This document shows positions 16,921-26,437 of a DNA stretch of 64,000 nt, one piece after another. The notes under the pieces are model-generated. The model saw nothing but the letters and a program-made list of their open reading frames with translations. It searched no databases and was not told the DNA's origin. The position numbers were made by a program, and so were the translations under genes. The stretch's first letter is position 1. The number at the start of each line of letters is the position of its first letter. This DNA comes from Sphingobium subterraneum (GTDB lineage Bacteria > Pseudomonadota > Alphaproteobacteria > Sphingomonadales > Sphingomonadaceae): positions 186,001 to 250,000 of the forward strand of contig NZ_JACIJP010000004.1 in assembly GCF_014199435.1 (NCBI RefSeq). Direction: 5' to 3'.

Positions 16921-18364
16921 CGATCTCACGCTTGCCTCTCCCTCGCTCTATGCCGCGCGGAAGGGCGTTTATCCCAAGCGGATAGACGGTCCCTTCCGCC
17001 GCTTCAAATGGCTGGTGATGCTGGTCACGCTGGCCATCTATTACGGAACGCCGTGGATCCGCTGGGATCGCGGCCCCTATGCGCCGGATCAGGCGGTGCT
17101 GGTCGATCTCGCGCACCGGCGTTTCTACATGTTCCAGATCGAAATCTGGCCGCATGAATTTTATTATGTCGCGGGCCTGCTCATCATGGCGGGCATCGGA
17201 CTGTTTCTCGTCACCAGCGCGGTCGGTCGCGCATGGTGCGGCTATGCCTGCCCACAGACGGTGTGGACCGACCTGTTTCAGCATGTCGACCGGCTGATCG
17301 ATGGCGAGCGCAACGCACAGATCCGGCTGGCGAATGCGCCGTGGACGCTGGGCAAGGTCGCCCGGCGCGCGCTCAAAGTCGCTATTTACCTGACCATCGC
17401 CTTCTGGACCGGCGGCGCGTGGATCATGTATTTTGCCGACGCCCCAACGCTGACCCATGATTTCTGGACGGGGCAGGCGGCCCCGGTCGCTTATGGCACC
17501 GTCGCAGTCCTCACCGCGACGACCTTCGTGCTCGGCGGCTTCATGCGGGAACAGGTCTGCATCTACATGTGCCCGTGGCCGCGCATCCAGACCGCGATGA
17601 TGGACGAAAAGTCGCTGATGGTCACCTACAAGGACTGGCGCGGCGAACCGCGGGGCAGCACCAAGAAGGCGCTGGCGCAACCGGGCGCGTTCGGCGACTG
17701 CGTGGATTGCAACCAGTGTGTCGCTGTCTGCCCGACCGGCATCGACATCCGCGAAGGGCCGCAGATCGGCTGCATCACCTGCGCTTTGTGCATCGACGCC
17801 TGCGACCATGTGATGCAGCAGGTCGGTCGGCCGCGCGGCCTGATCGATTATTGCACGCTGGAGGATGTCGCCGCCGAAAAAGCCGGGGAGGCGCCGCGCC
17901 CCGTATGGAAAACGCTGCTCCATCCCCGCACGCTCATCTATTTCGGCGTGTGGAGCGCGATCGGTGCCGCGATGCTGTTCTCGCTGGGTCAGCGGACACG
18001 GCTCGACCTCGCCGTCCAGCATGAGCGCAGCCCGCTTTACGTCCAGCTTTCCGATGGCACGATCCGGAACAATTACACGCTCAAGGTGCGCAATATGGAA
18101 ACCCGGCCCCGCCGGGTCGCGATCGGCGTCAGCGGCCTCGCCGGTGCGGAACTCTGGACCGAGACGGGGCGACGCGAAACCGCCACCCGGCGGGTCGAGC
18201 TGGCGCTTGCGCCCGACAGCGTGACCCGTGTCAGGCTGTTCGTCGCCGCACCGACCACGGGGCCGGAGCGTCAGGATTTCACCATCGCGGCCCGGGGTCT
18301 TGATGGCGACCCACGCGGGGACAGCGACATCATCCAGTTCGACCGTCCGGAGGAAGACGAATGA
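16907..18364 (+). CDS. ccoG: Cytochrome oxidase accessory protein CcoG (FixG), polyferredoxin-type
   Basis: Membrane copper reductase needed for cbb3 assembly: it reduces Cu(II) for delivery to the CcoN active site. 485 residues with about five helices, an N-terminal cluster motif (CGYACPQTVW), and two ferredoxin motifs in one stretch, CVDCNQCVAVCPTG and CITCALCIDACDHV. An Ig-like FixG C-terminal domain (about 385-485) lies in the periplasm. A longer open frame exists upstream, but the ATG at 16907, inside the ccoP end, gives the usual CcoG start (LYAARKGVYPKRIDGPFRRFKW) and length. Its stop overlaps the ccoH ATG. Confidence 0.95.
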   Translation: MASPDDLTLASPSLYAARKGVYPKRIDGPFRRFKWLVMLVTLAIYYGTPWIRWDRGPYAPDQAVLVDLAHRRFYMFQIEIWPHEFYYVAGLLIMAGIGLFLVTSAVGRAWCGYACPQTVWTDLFQHVDRLIDGERNAQIRLANAPWTLGKVARRALKVAIYLTIAFWTGGAWIMYFADAPTLTHDFWTGQAAPVAYGTVAVLTATTFVLGGFMREQVCIYMCPWPRIQTAMMDEKSLMVTYKDWRGEPRGSTKKALAQPGAFGDCVDCNQCVAVCPTGIDIREGPQIGCITCALCIDACDHVMQQVGRPRGLIDYCTLEDVAAEKAGEAPRPVWKTLLHPRTLIYFGVWSAIGAAMLFSLGQRTRLDLAVQHERSPLYVQLSDGTIRNNYTLKVRNMETRPRRVAIGVSGLAGAELWTETGRRETATRRVELALAPDSVTRVRLFVAAPTTGPERQDFTIAARGLDGDPRGDSDIIQFDRPEEDE

Positions 18365-18831
18365 CCCAGAAAACGACGCACCGGCCCTTCACCGGCTGGC
18401 ACATGACCATCATTCTCGTCACCTTCTTCGCGATCGTGATGGCGGTCAATTTCACGATGGCGCGCATTGCCCTGTCGAGCTTTGGCGGCACGGTGGTCGA
18501 TAACAGCTATGTGGCGAGCCAGCATTATAACGCATGGCTGGCGCAGGCCGACGCGCAGCAGCGGCTGGGCTGGGACAAGACGGTAACCCTCGATGACGCC
18601 CGTCACTTGGTGCTGACGGTCCGCAAGGACGGTGTGCCGCTCGACACTTTGCGCGCCACTGCGACTGTGTCCCATCCGCTGGGTCTTGCACCCGCGCGGG
18701 CCCTGCATTTCGCCACGGTCGAAACGGGCGGCCTTCGCTCCGTCGAGGCCCTGCCGCCGGGCCGTTGGCGCATTGATCTTGCGGTCAGCCATGGAGACAA
18801 CTCCGCGCTGTATCAGGTGGACCTGCAATGA
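18361..18831 (+). CDS. ccoH: FixH family protein (CcoH)
   Basis: Small membrane protein for cbb3 maturation, thought to work with CcoI and the oxidase itself. One N-terminal helix (TGWHMTIILVTFFAIVMAVNF, starting at residue 10) is followed by the conserved MARIALSSFGGTVVDNSYVASQ, typical of FixH, and a periplasmic immunoglobulin-like domain. 156 residues. It overlaps ccoG and ccoI by ATGA at both ends. Confidence 0.92.
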   Translation: MTQKTTHRPFTGWHMTIILVTFFAIVMAVNFTMARIALSSFGGTVVDNSYVASQHYNAWLAQADAQQRLGWDKTVTLDDARHLVLTVRKDGVPLDTLRATATVSHPLGLAPARALHFATVETGGLRSVEALPPGRWRIDLAVSHGDNSALYQVDLQ

Positions 18832-20951
18832 GCACCGATACCACAACCCCATTGATCGAGCGGGACTTTGCCGTTCCCGACATCCATTGCGCCGGGTGCA
18901 TCTCCAAGCTTGAAAACGGCTTGGTGCGCGATCGTCGCATCACCGCCGCCCGCGTCAATTTCACGGAAAAGCGTGTTCATCTCTCGTGCTCGCCGGAAGC
19001 CGACATCCCGGACCTGATCGGCGCGTTTTCCAATCTGGGGTTCGAAGCCTTTCCGATCGGGGATGGGCTGGATGACGCCGATGCGGAAGCCGCCAACAGC
19101 CGCGAACTGCTCCGCGCCGTTGCCGTGTCGGGTTTCGCGATGATGAACATCATGCTGCTGTCGGTGTCGGTGTGGTCCGGCGCGATGGGCGCGACGCGCG
19201 ACCTGTTTCACTGGCTCTCCGCGCTGATCGCCCTGCCGACCATCGCCTATGCCGGGCGCCCGTTCTTCCGGTCGGCGTGGCGCGCGCTCCGCCACCGCCA
19301 GACGAATATGGACGTGCCGATCAGCATCGGCGTCGTCCTCGTCAGCGCGATAAGCCTGTACGAGACAGCGACGCACGGCTCGCACGCCTATTTCGACGGC
19401 GCGGTCATGCTGCTGTTCTTCCTGCTGTGCGGGCGGTGGCTGGACAGCGTCATGCGCGATCGTGCGCGCGGCGGCGTCACCGCCTTGCTCCGTAATATGG
19501 GTACGGGGGCGATGGTACTGAACGAGACGGGCGTGAGCCGTTGGGTCGATGCCACCGCGCTCGACCGGGACATGGTCATGCTGGTCGCGGCGGGCGAGCG
19601 GCTCGCCGCCGACGGGATCGTCATCGGTGGGGCAAGCCGGATCGACCTGTCGCTGCTGACCGGGGAAAGCGCGCCGCAGGATGTGCATGCCGACGATCGC
19701 GTACACGCCGGGACGCTCAACCTCGACGGCCCGATCCGCGTGCGGGTGACCGCGGCGGGCGCGGATACCGCCATCGCCGACATCGCGCGCCTGATGGGCG
19801 AAGCGGCGCAGGGCAAGTCCCGCTATGTCCGCATCGCCGACCGCGCCGCGCGGCTGTATGCGCCCGCCGTGCACTGCCTCGCGCTGACGGCGTTCATCGG
19901 CTGGATCATCGCCGGGGCGGGGTGGCATCACAGCCTGCTGATCGCTGCATCGGTGCTGATTATAACCTGCCCCTGCGCGCTCGGGCTCGCGGTTCCAGCG
20001 GCGCAGATCGTCGCGGCAGGCGAACTCATGCGCACGGGCGTGCTGATCAAGGACGGGTCCGCACTGGAGCGCATGGCCGAAATCGACCGTGCCCTCGTCG
20101 ACAAGACCGGCACGCTGACGCTGGGCCGCCCCGAAGCGATCGATCTGGACGCGATCGGCGCTGCGGTGCAGCCTGTGATCCTTGCCCTCGCGCAGGCCAG
20201 CCGCCATCCGTTGAGCGAGGCGCTCACCCGGGGCCTGCAGGCGCGCAATGTCCGTCCCGCTCCGGTCGAAGACGTGCGGGAAACCCCCGGCTTCGGCGTC
20301 GAGGCGCGCTGGAACGGCAAGGCCGTCACCCTTGGCCGTCCGCAGGAAAAGCTCGCGGGCGATGCACTCGCCACGCAGGTGACAATGGATGGCCACCCGC
20401 TCGCGACCATCCGTTTCGCCGATCAGCTCCGCCCGGACGCGCTGGGTGCCATCGCCGCACTGGAAGCGGCGGGGATCGGCGCGATGATCCTCTCGGGCGA
20501 CCGCTCCGAAGCCGTCGCTCCGGTCGCGCGCGCACTCGGCCTGACCGCGCAAACCGGCATGAGCCCGCAGGACAAGCTCGCCGCCATCGCCCGCCAGACC
20601 CAGCAGGGCCACAAGGTCCTGATGATCGGGGATGGCCTGAACGATGGCCCTGCGCTCGCCGCCGGGTTCGCTTCCATGGCGCCCGGTTCGGCGAGCGACG
20701 TCGGCAAGAACGCGGCGGACTGCATTTTCCTGGGCGACCGGCTCATGCCGGTGGTGCAGACCATCCGGATGGCGCGGCGGACGCAGGCGATCGTGCGGCA
20801 GAACTTTGCGCTCGCCATCGGTTACAACGTCATTGCTGTTCCGCTCGCGTTTCTGGGGCTCGTGACGCCACTCGTCGCCGCCATCGCCATGTCCGGCTCC
20901 TCGCTCATCGTCGTGGGCAATGCGCTGCGTCTGAAAAGGGCTATCCGATGA
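18828..20951 (+). CDS. ccoI: Copper-translocating P-type ATPase CcoI (FixI)
   Basis: Exports copper from the cytoplasm for incorporation into the cbb3 oxidase. 707 residues: an N-terminal heavy-metal-associated domain with HCAGC near residue 17, membrane helices, the actuator motif LLTGESAPQ, the metal-binding CPC in ITCPCALGLAVP near 383, the phosphorylation site DKTGTLTLG near 425 and the hinge GDGLNDGPAL near 603. The CPC motif and position in the cco operon mark the CcoI/FixI subgroup rather than the general CopA exporter. ATGA overlaps join it to ccoH and ccoS. Confidence 0.95.
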   Translation: MSTDTTTPLIERDFAVPDIHCAGCISKLENGLVRDRRITAARVNFTEKRVHLSCSPEADIPDLIGAFSNLGFEAFPIGDGLDDADAEAANSRELLRAVAVSGFAMMNIMLLSVSVWSGAMGATRDLFHWLSALIALPTIAYAGRPFFRSAWRALRHRQTNMDVPISIGVVLVSAISLYETATHGSHAYFDGAVMLLFFLLCGRWLDSVMRDRARGGVTALLRNMGTGAMVLNETGVSRWVDATALDRDMVMLVAAGERLAADGIVIGGASRIDLSLLTGESAPQDVHADDRVHAGTLNLDGPIRVRVTAAGADTAIADIARLMGEAAQGKSRYVRIADRAARLYAPAVHCLALTAFIGWIIAGAGWHHSLLIAASVLIITCPCALGLAVPAAQIVAAGELMRTGVLIKDGSALERMAEIDRALVDKTGTLTLGRPEAIDLDAIGAAVQPVILALAQASRHPLSEALTRGLQARNVRPAPVEDVRETPGFGVEARWNGKAVTLGRPQEKLAGDALATQVTMDGHPLATIRFADQLRPDALGAIAALEAAGIGAMILSGDRSEAVAPVARALGLTAQTGMSPQDKLAAIARQTQQGHKVLMIGDGLNDGPALAAGFASMAPGSASDVGKNAADCIFLGDRLMPVVQTIRMARRTQAIVRQNFALAIGYNVIAVPLAFLGLVTPLVAAIAMSGSSLIVVGNALRLKRAIR

Positions 20952-21103
20952 ACGGTCTCGTCTTCCTCATTCCCATTGCCCTCGGTCTGGGTCTTCTTGG
21001 CCTCGCGGCGTTCTTCTGGGCGCTGCGACAGGGACAGTTCGACGATCTCGACGGCGCGGCGCTGCGCATCCTGGTCGAGGACGAAGAGGAGCCGGCGTCA
21101 TGA
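20948..21103 (+). CDS. ccoS: cbb3-type oxidase assembly protein CcoS
   Basis: A 51-residue single-helix protein, MNGLVFLIPIALGLGLLGLA then FFWALRQGQFDDLDGAALRIL, the standard CcoS sequence. CcoS is required for insertion of the metal centres into CcoN. The ATG overlaps the ccoI stop, and the last codons overlap the next small gene (ATGA). Confidence 0.93.
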   Translation: MNGLVFLIPIALGLGLLGLAAFFWALRQGQFDDLDGAALRILVEDEEEPAS

Positions 21104-21336
21104 TCGCCCGGAGCATCGCTTCTGTTCTGGCGGCGTTCGCGCTGGCCACGGCACCGTTGGCCGTTCATGCGCGCCTGCTCCTGGTCTCCAGCTGCACCGG
21201 CGCGGCGCATCTGCTCGTGATCCCGGTCGACCCCGCCGTCCCGCAAAAGGGGGATCGCGACGACTGCGCCAAGGCATGCCACGCCGTCCTTGATCGGCGC
21301 GACAAGGCGACGGAGAAAAAGGGATGCTGCGCATGA
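21100..21336 (+). CDS. Small exported cysteine-rich protein in the cco operon, unknown function
   Basis: A 78-residue protein whose ATG overlaps the ccoS stop (ATGA), so it is translated with the cco operon. Residues 1-24 form a good Sec signal (IARSIASVLAAFALATAPLAVHA). The mature part is short and has five cysteines: one in VSSCTG, a CAKACH motif near 57, and a terminal GCC. No family is recognised. Cysteines and His in a periplasmic product beside copper-delivery genes suggest metal binding or a copper chaperone for oxidase assembly, but this is inference from context only. An FNR box starts 11 bases after its stop. Confidence 0.7.
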   Translation: MIARSIASVLAAFALATAPLAVHARLLLVSSCTGAAHLLVIPVDPAVPQKGDRDDCAKACHAVLDRRDKATEKKGCCA

Positions 21337-21347
21337 CGTCCGGAGCG

Positions 21348-21361
21348 TTGATCTCCATCAA
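21348..21361 (+). promoter_or_regulatory. Perfect FNR box before hemN
   Basis: TTGATCTCCATCAA is an exact match to TTGAT-N4-ATCAA. Its centre is 41.5 bases before the A of the hemN ATG, the class II activator distance to a transcription start, which predicts a leaderless hemN transcript. Confidence 0.88.
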
Positions 21362-21395
21362 TGCGCATGCCGGATCGACGCGATAGACCGGCATC

Positions 21396-22724
21396 ATGTG
21401 GAGCTATTACCCCGAACTGCTTGCCCGTCCGGTGCCCCGCTATACCAGCTACCCCACGGCCGTCGAATTCACCGAGGCAATCGGCCCCGCGGAATATGCC
21501 CGCGCGCTGGATGAGGTGGAGTCGGCTACCCCGATCTCACTCTATATCCATATCCCCTTTTGCGAGCAGATCTGCTGGTATTGCGGCTGCAACACCGGAG
21601 CGGCCAACCGCAAGCAGCGCCTGTCGGACTATCTGGCCGCGCTGGGATCGGAACTTGCCCTCGTCGCGAAGCGGCTGGGCGGACGGGGCCGCATTCAGCG
21701 GATTGCCTTTGGTGGGGGCAGCCCCAACGCGATCGCGCCGATCGATTTCGTGCGCCTGCTCGACCGCACGATGACCGTGTTCGACGTGAGCCGCCCGGAT
21801 ATCTCGATCGAGATCGATCCGCGCGGCTTTTCTCCGGAATGGGCGCTGGTACTGGCCGCGTCCAATGTGACGCGCGTCAGCCTCGGCGTGCAGACCTTCG
21901 CGCCCCATATTCAGCAGGCAATCGGTCGGGTCCAGCCGCTTGCCGACATCGAAAGGGCGGTAGCGGGTTTGCGCCTGCGCGGCGTGGACGCGATCAACTT
22001 CGACCTCATGTTCGGCCTTCCGGGCCAGAGCTTCGACGATCTCGACGCGACGCTGGACGAGACGATCCGGCTTGCTCCCAGTCGTATCGCGCTGTTCGGC
22101 TATGCGCATCTGCCGGAAATGCTGCCCCGGCAACGGCGGATTGATGCCAGCAACTTGCCTGACATGCGCTTGCGGTTCGAGCAGGCGTGGCGGGGCTATG
22201 AGCGCCTGACCGAGGCGGGCTACATTCCCGTCGGGTTCGATCATTTTGCACGCCCCGGTGACCCGCTGGCGGACGCCGCCGCGCAGGGTCGGGTCAACCG
22301 CAATTTTCAGGGCTTCACCGAAGACGACGCGCCGATCTTGCTGGGTTTCGGCGCAAGCGCGATCAGCAAGTTTCCCGGTCTTATCGTCCAGAACGAGAAG
22401 CGCGCCGGGCTGTACCGCGATCTGGTGCGCGAAAACCGGCTGGCGGCAGCGCGTGGCGTGGAACTGGACGAGGAAGACCGCGAATGCGCGGTCATCATCC
22501 GCGATCTGCTGTGCCGGGGGCGGGCGACATTGGGCCCGCGATGGTTGAAACCGGCACGGCGCGAAATGGCGCCCTTTGTCGAGCGTGCTCTTGTCACCTG
22601 GGACGGCGACGATCTCGTCCTGTTGGACGACGCGCGCCCCTATTCCCGCCTGATTGCCGAGCGGTTCGACCGGCGCCGGGGGAGCATCTCGCCCGTCGAA
22701 CGGGCACCCGCTCTTACAGCCTGA
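21396..22724 (+). CDS. hemN: Oxygen-independent coproporphyrinogen III oxidase
   Basis: Radical-SAM enzyme that makes protoporphyrinogen IX without oxygen, supporting haem supply for cbb3 oxidase at low oxygen. 442 residues. The opening [20 protein letters not shown] is the HemN start; the cluster and SAM motif [10 protein letters not shown] lies near residue 57, followed by GGGSPNAI, the SLGVQTF strand and the [11 protein letters not shown] region. It has the four-cysteine CxxxCxxCxC form of genuine HemN, not the HemW form. No clear Shine-Dalgarno sequence precedes the ATG, consistent with a leaderless message from the FNR box just upstream. Confidence 0.95.
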   Translation: MWSYYPELLARPVPRYTSYPTAVEFTEAIGPAEYARALDEVESATPISLYIHIPFCEQICWYCGCNTGAANRKQRLSDYLAALGSELALVAKRLGGRGRIQRIAFGGGSPNAIAPIDFVRLLDRTMTVFDVSRPDISIEIDPRGFSPEWALVLAASNVTRVSLGVQTFAPHIQQAIGRVQPLADIERAVAGLRLRGVDAINFDLMFGLPGQSFDDLDATLDETIRLAPSRIALFGYAHLPEMLPRQRRIDASNLPDMRLRFEQAWRGYERLTEAGYIPVGFDHFARPGDPLADAAAQGRVNRNFQGFTEDDAPILLGFGASAISKFPGLIVQNEKRAGLYRDLVRENRLAAARGVELDEEDRECAVIIRDLLCRGRATLGPRWLKPARREMAPFVERALVTWDGDDLVLLDDARPYSRLIAERFDRRRGSISPVERAPALTA

Positions 22725-22752
22725 CGGCTTCTCATCGGTTGCGACCGAAGGC

Positions 22753-22770
22753 CCGTCATCTCCTTGTCAT
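22753..22770 (+). promoter_or_regulatory. PHO box before alkaline phosphatase
   Basis: CCGTCAT-CTCC-TTGTCAT is a direct repeat of 7-mers with 11-base period, as in the PhoB consensus CTGTCAT-N4-CTGTCAT, with two mismatches in 14. It ends 60 bases before the phosphatase ATG. Confidence 0.75.
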
Positions 22771-22830
22771 CGGCGCGGGCGATATTCTATCCCGGAAAGC
22801 GCCCGGGCGGCGGATGGAGGACAAGCGGCG

Positions 22831-24231
22831 ATGACCCTGACAATGCGATCTCTGGCCGGTGCCTTGCTCCTCCTCACAGCTACGCAGGGCCATCCCGCCA
22901 TGGCTCAGGGAAACGGCGTTGCCGATCTCAGTCAGCCCGGCGGCGCGCGCAGGAATGGCGGCGACCGGAGCAACACCACACGCGCGATGATGGCACGCGG
23001 CGATGTGCACAACGTCATCCTGATGATCGGCGACGGTATGGGCGATTCGGAAATCACCATCGCGCGCAACTATGCGGAAGGCGCGGGCGGTTCGTTCAAG
23101 GGTATCGATGCCCTGCCGGTAACGGGGCAATACACGCACTATTCACTGAACAAGGCCACTGGGAAACCAGATTATGTAACCGATTCCGCTGCTTCCGGTA
23201 CGGCCTGGGCAACAGGTGTGAAGACCTATGACGGGGCAATCGGGGTCGACATACGGGAGATGCCGCACCCGTCGCTGCTCGCGCTGGCAATCCGGGCTGG
23301 GCTGGGTACCGGCAACATCACCACCGCCGAAGTCGAAGATGCCACACCGGCGGTCCAGCTTGCTCATGTCACCATGCGCCACTGCTATGGCCCGGAAGAG
23401 ACCAGCAAGGCCTGTCCCACCAACGCTTTGGAACAGGGCGGGGCCGGGTCGATCGCCGAGCAGTTGCTCGACACCCGCGCGGACATCGTGATGGGCGGCG
23501 GTGCTTCCACCTTTGATCAAGTTGCCAGGGCAGGGCGTTGGAAAGGCAAGACTCTTGCCGTCCAAGCGAGGGAGCGCGGATATCGCGTCGTCACGACACA
23601 GGCGGAGCTGGACAGCGTGACGGTGGCGGAGCGGAAGCAGCCGCTGCTCGGTCTTTTCACGCCCGGAAATATGCCGGTGCACTGGAAAGGCCCGCTCGCC
23701 GTGTATCATGGCAACATCGATCTTCCCCCTGTGATATGTCAGCCCAATGAGGCGCGGACCGCCGCCATGCCGACACTCGCCGCCATGACGCGCAAGGCGA
23801 TCGCGTTGCTGAAAGGCAAGCCGAAGGGCTTCTTCCTTCAGGTCGAGGGCGCCTCGATCGACAAGGAGGACCACAGGGCCAATCCGTGCGGCCAGATTGG
23901 TGAGACGGTCGCTTTCGACGAAGCCGTGCAGGCCGCGCTGGAGTTCGCGCGTAAGGACGGGCACACGCTCGTGATCGTCACCGCCGACCATGCGCAAAGC
24001 AGCCAGATCATCGAGCCGGACAGCAAGGTGCCTGGTCTCGCGCTCAGCCTGATGACCAAGGATGGCGCGCTAATGGGCGTCAGCTATGCGACGGCGGAAA
24101 AGGGATCGCAGGGGCACACCGGCACGCAGGTGCGCGTGGCGGCGTTCGGCCCCGGCGCGTTCCGCTTTCTGGGCCTGACCGACCAGACCGACATGTTCTA
24201 TTCCATCAAGCAAGCCCTGAGACTGCCTTGA
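22831..24231 (+). CDS. phoA: Alkaline phosphatase, PhoA family
   Basis: Periplasmic phosphomonoesterase that frees phosphate from organic esters. 466 residues with a Sec signal ([21 protein letters not shown]). Metal and active-site motifs in order: [10 protein letters not shown] near 68, the nucleophile serine in [12 protein letters not shown] near 117, EGASID near 341, a second metal region and TADHAQSSQ near 388. The chosen ATG at 22831 has GGAGG ten bases upstream; an in-frame ATG at 22843 is possible. A PHO box lies upstream, so induction by PhoB under phosphate limitation is expected. It is convergent with the PlcP-Agt pair. Confidence 0.92.
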   Translation: MTLTMRSLAGALLLLTATQGHPAMAQGNGVADLSQPGGARRNGGDRSNTTRAMMARGDVHNVILMIGDGMGDSEITIARNYAEGAGGSFKGIDALPVTGQYTHYSLNKATGKPDYVTDSAASGTAWATGVKTYDGAIGVDIREMPHPSLLALAIRAGLGTGNITTAEVEDATPAVQLAHVTMRHCYGPEETSKACPTNALEQGGAGSIAEQLLDTRADIVMGGGASTFDQVARAGRWKGKTLAVQARERGYRVVTTQAELDSVTVAERKQPLLGLFTPGNMPVHWKGPLAVYHGNIDLPPVICQPNEARTAAMPTLAAMTRKAIALLKGKPKGFFLQVEGASIDKEDHRANPCGQIGETVAFDEAVQAALEFARKDGHTLVIVTADHAQSSQIIEPDSKVPGLALSLMTKDGALMGVSYATAEKGSQGHTGTQVRVAAFGPGAFRFLGLTDQTDMFYSIKQALRLP

Positions 24232-24253
24232 TCCTGCGTTTCTCTGAGGATCA
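24229..24253. terminator. Weak hairpin between convergent phoA and glycosyltransferase genes
   Basis: TGATCCT and AGGATCA form a 7-bp stem with an 11-base loop starting at the phoA stop codon. There is no uridine run, so it is only a possible bidirectional end signal. Confidence 0.3.
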
Positions 24254-24271
24254 GTGCCAGCTGTTTCCGGG

Positions 24272-25342
24272 CTATCGCGCGGTGGCGGCGCGTGGCTCGC
24301 CCGGCTGCAGCGCGTGTTCTAGCCCGGCCACGAACTGATCGGTGCACCGCTCCCAGTCGAAGCTTCGCCCATAGGGCGCGGCCGCTCGCTTGCGCAGACC
24401 GAGCGCACGGCCGATGGCCTGCGCCAGATCGTCGTCTAAGGCGCCGACGGCCTCGTTCAGCCGATCCTCCGGCCCATGCCCGGCCGCCCCGATGACGTCG
24501 AGCGGACCCGGCACAGGAAAACCGGCTACCGGGATGCCGCAGGCGAGCGCCTCGATCATCACAAGGCCAAATGTGTCCGTCAGGCTGGGGAAGACAAAGA
24601 CATCCGCCGCGCGGTACGCGCTTGCCAGCGCCTCCCCGCTGAGCGAACCGAGAAACAGCGCGGCCGGATAGCGTTTCTGCAGGCCTGCCCGGGCCGGTCC
24701 GTCGCCGACGACGATTTTCGTCCCCGGCATATCCAGCTCCAGAAATGCGTCCAGATTCTTTTCCGATGCCACCCGACCCACTGAGAGCATCAGCGGGCGC
24801 GGCAGGTCCGCCAGCGCAGGATGATGCGCGCCGTCCGGGTGAAACAGGCTCGCGTCGATGCCCCGCGACCAGAGGTGCGCGCCTGCGATCCCCCGATAGC
24901 CCAGTTCATCCTTCAGCCGTTGGGTCGACACGAACACCGTCGCGGAGGGGCGATGAAAGCGGCGCATCACGGGCCAGAAATATTCGGCGGAAATTCCGGT
25001 CCGGACCGCCGCATAGTCGGGAAAGCGGGTATGGAATGCCGTGGTAAACGGCACGCCACGATCGATACACCAGCGCCGCGCGCTCCACCCGATCGGTCCC
25101 TCGGTCACGATGTGAACAACCTCGGGCGCAAGCGCGTCCAGCCGCCGTCGGCACCCGGCACGCGGCGCCACGGCAAGACGGATCTGGCTGTACCCCGGCA
25201 TCGGCATCGTCAGGAACTGGTCGGGTGTGATAAGGCCGATGGCATGGCCCCGCGCTTTTAGCATTTCAACCGTCCGCAACAGCGTACGCACCACGCCGTT
25301 GACTTGCGGTGTCCACGCGTCGGTGGCGATTGCGATCCTCAC
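24272..25342 (-). CDS. GT4 glycosyltransferase, likely diacylglycerol glycosyltransferase (Agt-like)
   Basis: Cytoplasmic or membrane-associated GT-B enzyme of 356 residues: the N-terminal start MRIAIATDAWTPQVNGVVRTL is typical of the family, and the C-terminal half has the sugar-nucleotide site (GRVASEKNLDAFLELD, then FPSLTDTFGLVMIEALACGIPVAG with the ExxxxxxxE pattern). Family members transfer mannose, glucose or glucuronate to lipids. Its ATG overlaps the stop of the PlcP-like gene (ATGA). That gene order is the known PlcP-Agt module in which Agt glycosylates the diacylglycerol released from phospholipids when phosphate is scarce. The actual sugar cannot be told from sequence. Confidence 0.8.
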   Translation of the reverse strand: MRIAIATDAWTPQVNGVVRTLLRTVEMLKARGHAIGLITPDQFLTMPMPGYSQIRLAVAPRAGCRRRLDALAPEVVHIVTEGPIGWSARRWCIDRGVPFTTAFHTRFPDYAAVRTGISAEYFWPVMRRFHRPSATVFVSTQRLKDELGYRGIAGAHLWSRGIDASLFHPDGAHHPALADLPRPLMLSVGRVASEKNLDAFLELDMPGTKIVVGDGPARAGLQKRYPAALFLGSLSGEALASAYRAADVFVFPSLTDTFGLVMIEALACGIPVAGFPVPGPLDVIGAAGHGPEDRLNEAVGALDDDLAQAIGRALGLRKRAAAPYGRSFDWERCTDQFVAGLEHALQPGEPRAATAR

Positions 25343-26220
25343 GCCGTCGCTGTCTCCGCACGCTCGGCGCGGACATGCGCCGCCCAGTCGACAATCGACA
25401 TCGCGCCGTCGGCCGCCTCGACCAGCGCGGTGCAGCTTTCCACCCAGTCGCCATCATTATAATAGATGACATCGCCGATCCGGCGGATTTCGGCGCTGTG
25501 AATATGGCCGCACACCACGCCATCGAGCTGCTGCAAGACGGCCTGATGTGCGACGGCTTCCTCGAACTTGCAGACATATTGCACGGCATTCTTGACGCGC
25601 TTTTTCAAATAGGCCGACAGCGACCAATAGGGCATGCCGAGCTGCTTGCGCACGCGGTTGAAGATGCCGTTGGCCTTCAGCAGCAGTTCGTAGGCCTTGT
25701 CCCCCAGGAACGCGAGCCAGCGGGCATAGAGCACCACGCCGTCGAACATGTCGCCATGAGTCACGAGCAGCCGTCGCCCATCGGCGGTGACGTGGATCGC
25801 GTCATTCACCAGATCGATACCGCCAAAATGCATGCCCGCATAATCGCGGAACATCTCGTCATGATTACCCGCAATGTAGATGACCCGCGTGCCGCGATGC
25901 GCCATTTTCAGAATGCGCCGAACGACTTCATTGTGGCTGTCCGGCCAGTACCAGCCCTTGCGCAGCCGCCAGCCGTCGACGATGTCCCCGACCAGGTAGA
26001 GGGTCTCGCACTCGATTGACCGCAGGAAGTCGAGCAGCATCACCGCGTTGCAGCCGGCCGTGCCGAGATGGAGGTCCGAAACCCAGACCGTGCGGTATTT
26101 ATGCTTGGGCCGGTAGCTTTTCGGCTCCGGCACGTTGAGCCAGCCGGGAAGGCCGGATTTCGCCAATTCGGCCAGCGAGCCAGCTCGCATCCCGTCGCTT
26201 AGTGGCGCATGTTTGCCCAT
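25339..26220 (-). CDS. plcP: Calcineurin-like metallophosphoesterase, PlcP-type phospholipase C candidate
   Basis: Two-metal phosphoesterase of 293 residues. Metal-binding blocks are complete: SDLHLG (Asp49, His51), LVGDIVDGW near 76, AGNHDE near 117, THGDMFD near 156 and CGHIHS near 238. The family is usually labelled UDP-2,3-diacylglucosamine diphosphatase-like. The subgroup found directly upstream of a GT4 glycosyltransferase has been shown in rhizobia and marine alphaproteobacteria to be PlcP, which cleaves phosphatidylcholine and related lipids to diacylglycerol during phosphate starvation. The partner gene overlaps it by ATGA and a PHO-box-controlled phosphatase is next door. No PHO box is evident in its own upstream region. 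Confidence 0.75.
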   Translation of the reverse strand: MGKHAPLSDGMRAGSLAELAKSGLPGWLNVPEPKSYRPKHKYRTVWVSDLHLGTAGCNAVMLLDFLRSIECETLYLVGDIVDGWRLRKGWYWPDSHNEVVRRILKMAHRGTRVIYIAGNHDEMFRDYAGMHFGGIDLVNDAIHVTADGRRLLVTHGDMFDGVVLYARWLAFLGDKAYELLLKANGIFNRVRKQLGMPYWSLSAYLKKRVKNAVQYVCKFEEAVAHQAVLQQLDGVVCGHIHSAEIRRIGDVIYYNDGDWVESCTALVEAADGAMSIVDWAAHVRAERAETATA

Positions 26221-26437
26221 GATGCTCTCCCTCGCATGAGGAAGCGCCTAGCCGTTTATGGTGACGCTCGCGTTGCGTGCGTGGGACAGATTTGTTGCAG
26301 CGCTGGCGGACGGACAGATGGCCGGTCGCGGCGATTTTGGGAAGGGAAGGGCGTATCCCTGCTGACCGCCGTTGCCCGGTAGCGGAGGTCCCAGGAAGCT
26401 GTTACAGCGCGCCGCCAGAGGCAACCGGGGCAAGCAA

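Noticed and set aside
26221..26300. Possible PHO box upstream of the PlcP-like gene
   Set aside because: Only one half-site-like GCGTCAC is present on the coding strand; its partner at 11-base spacing does not match.
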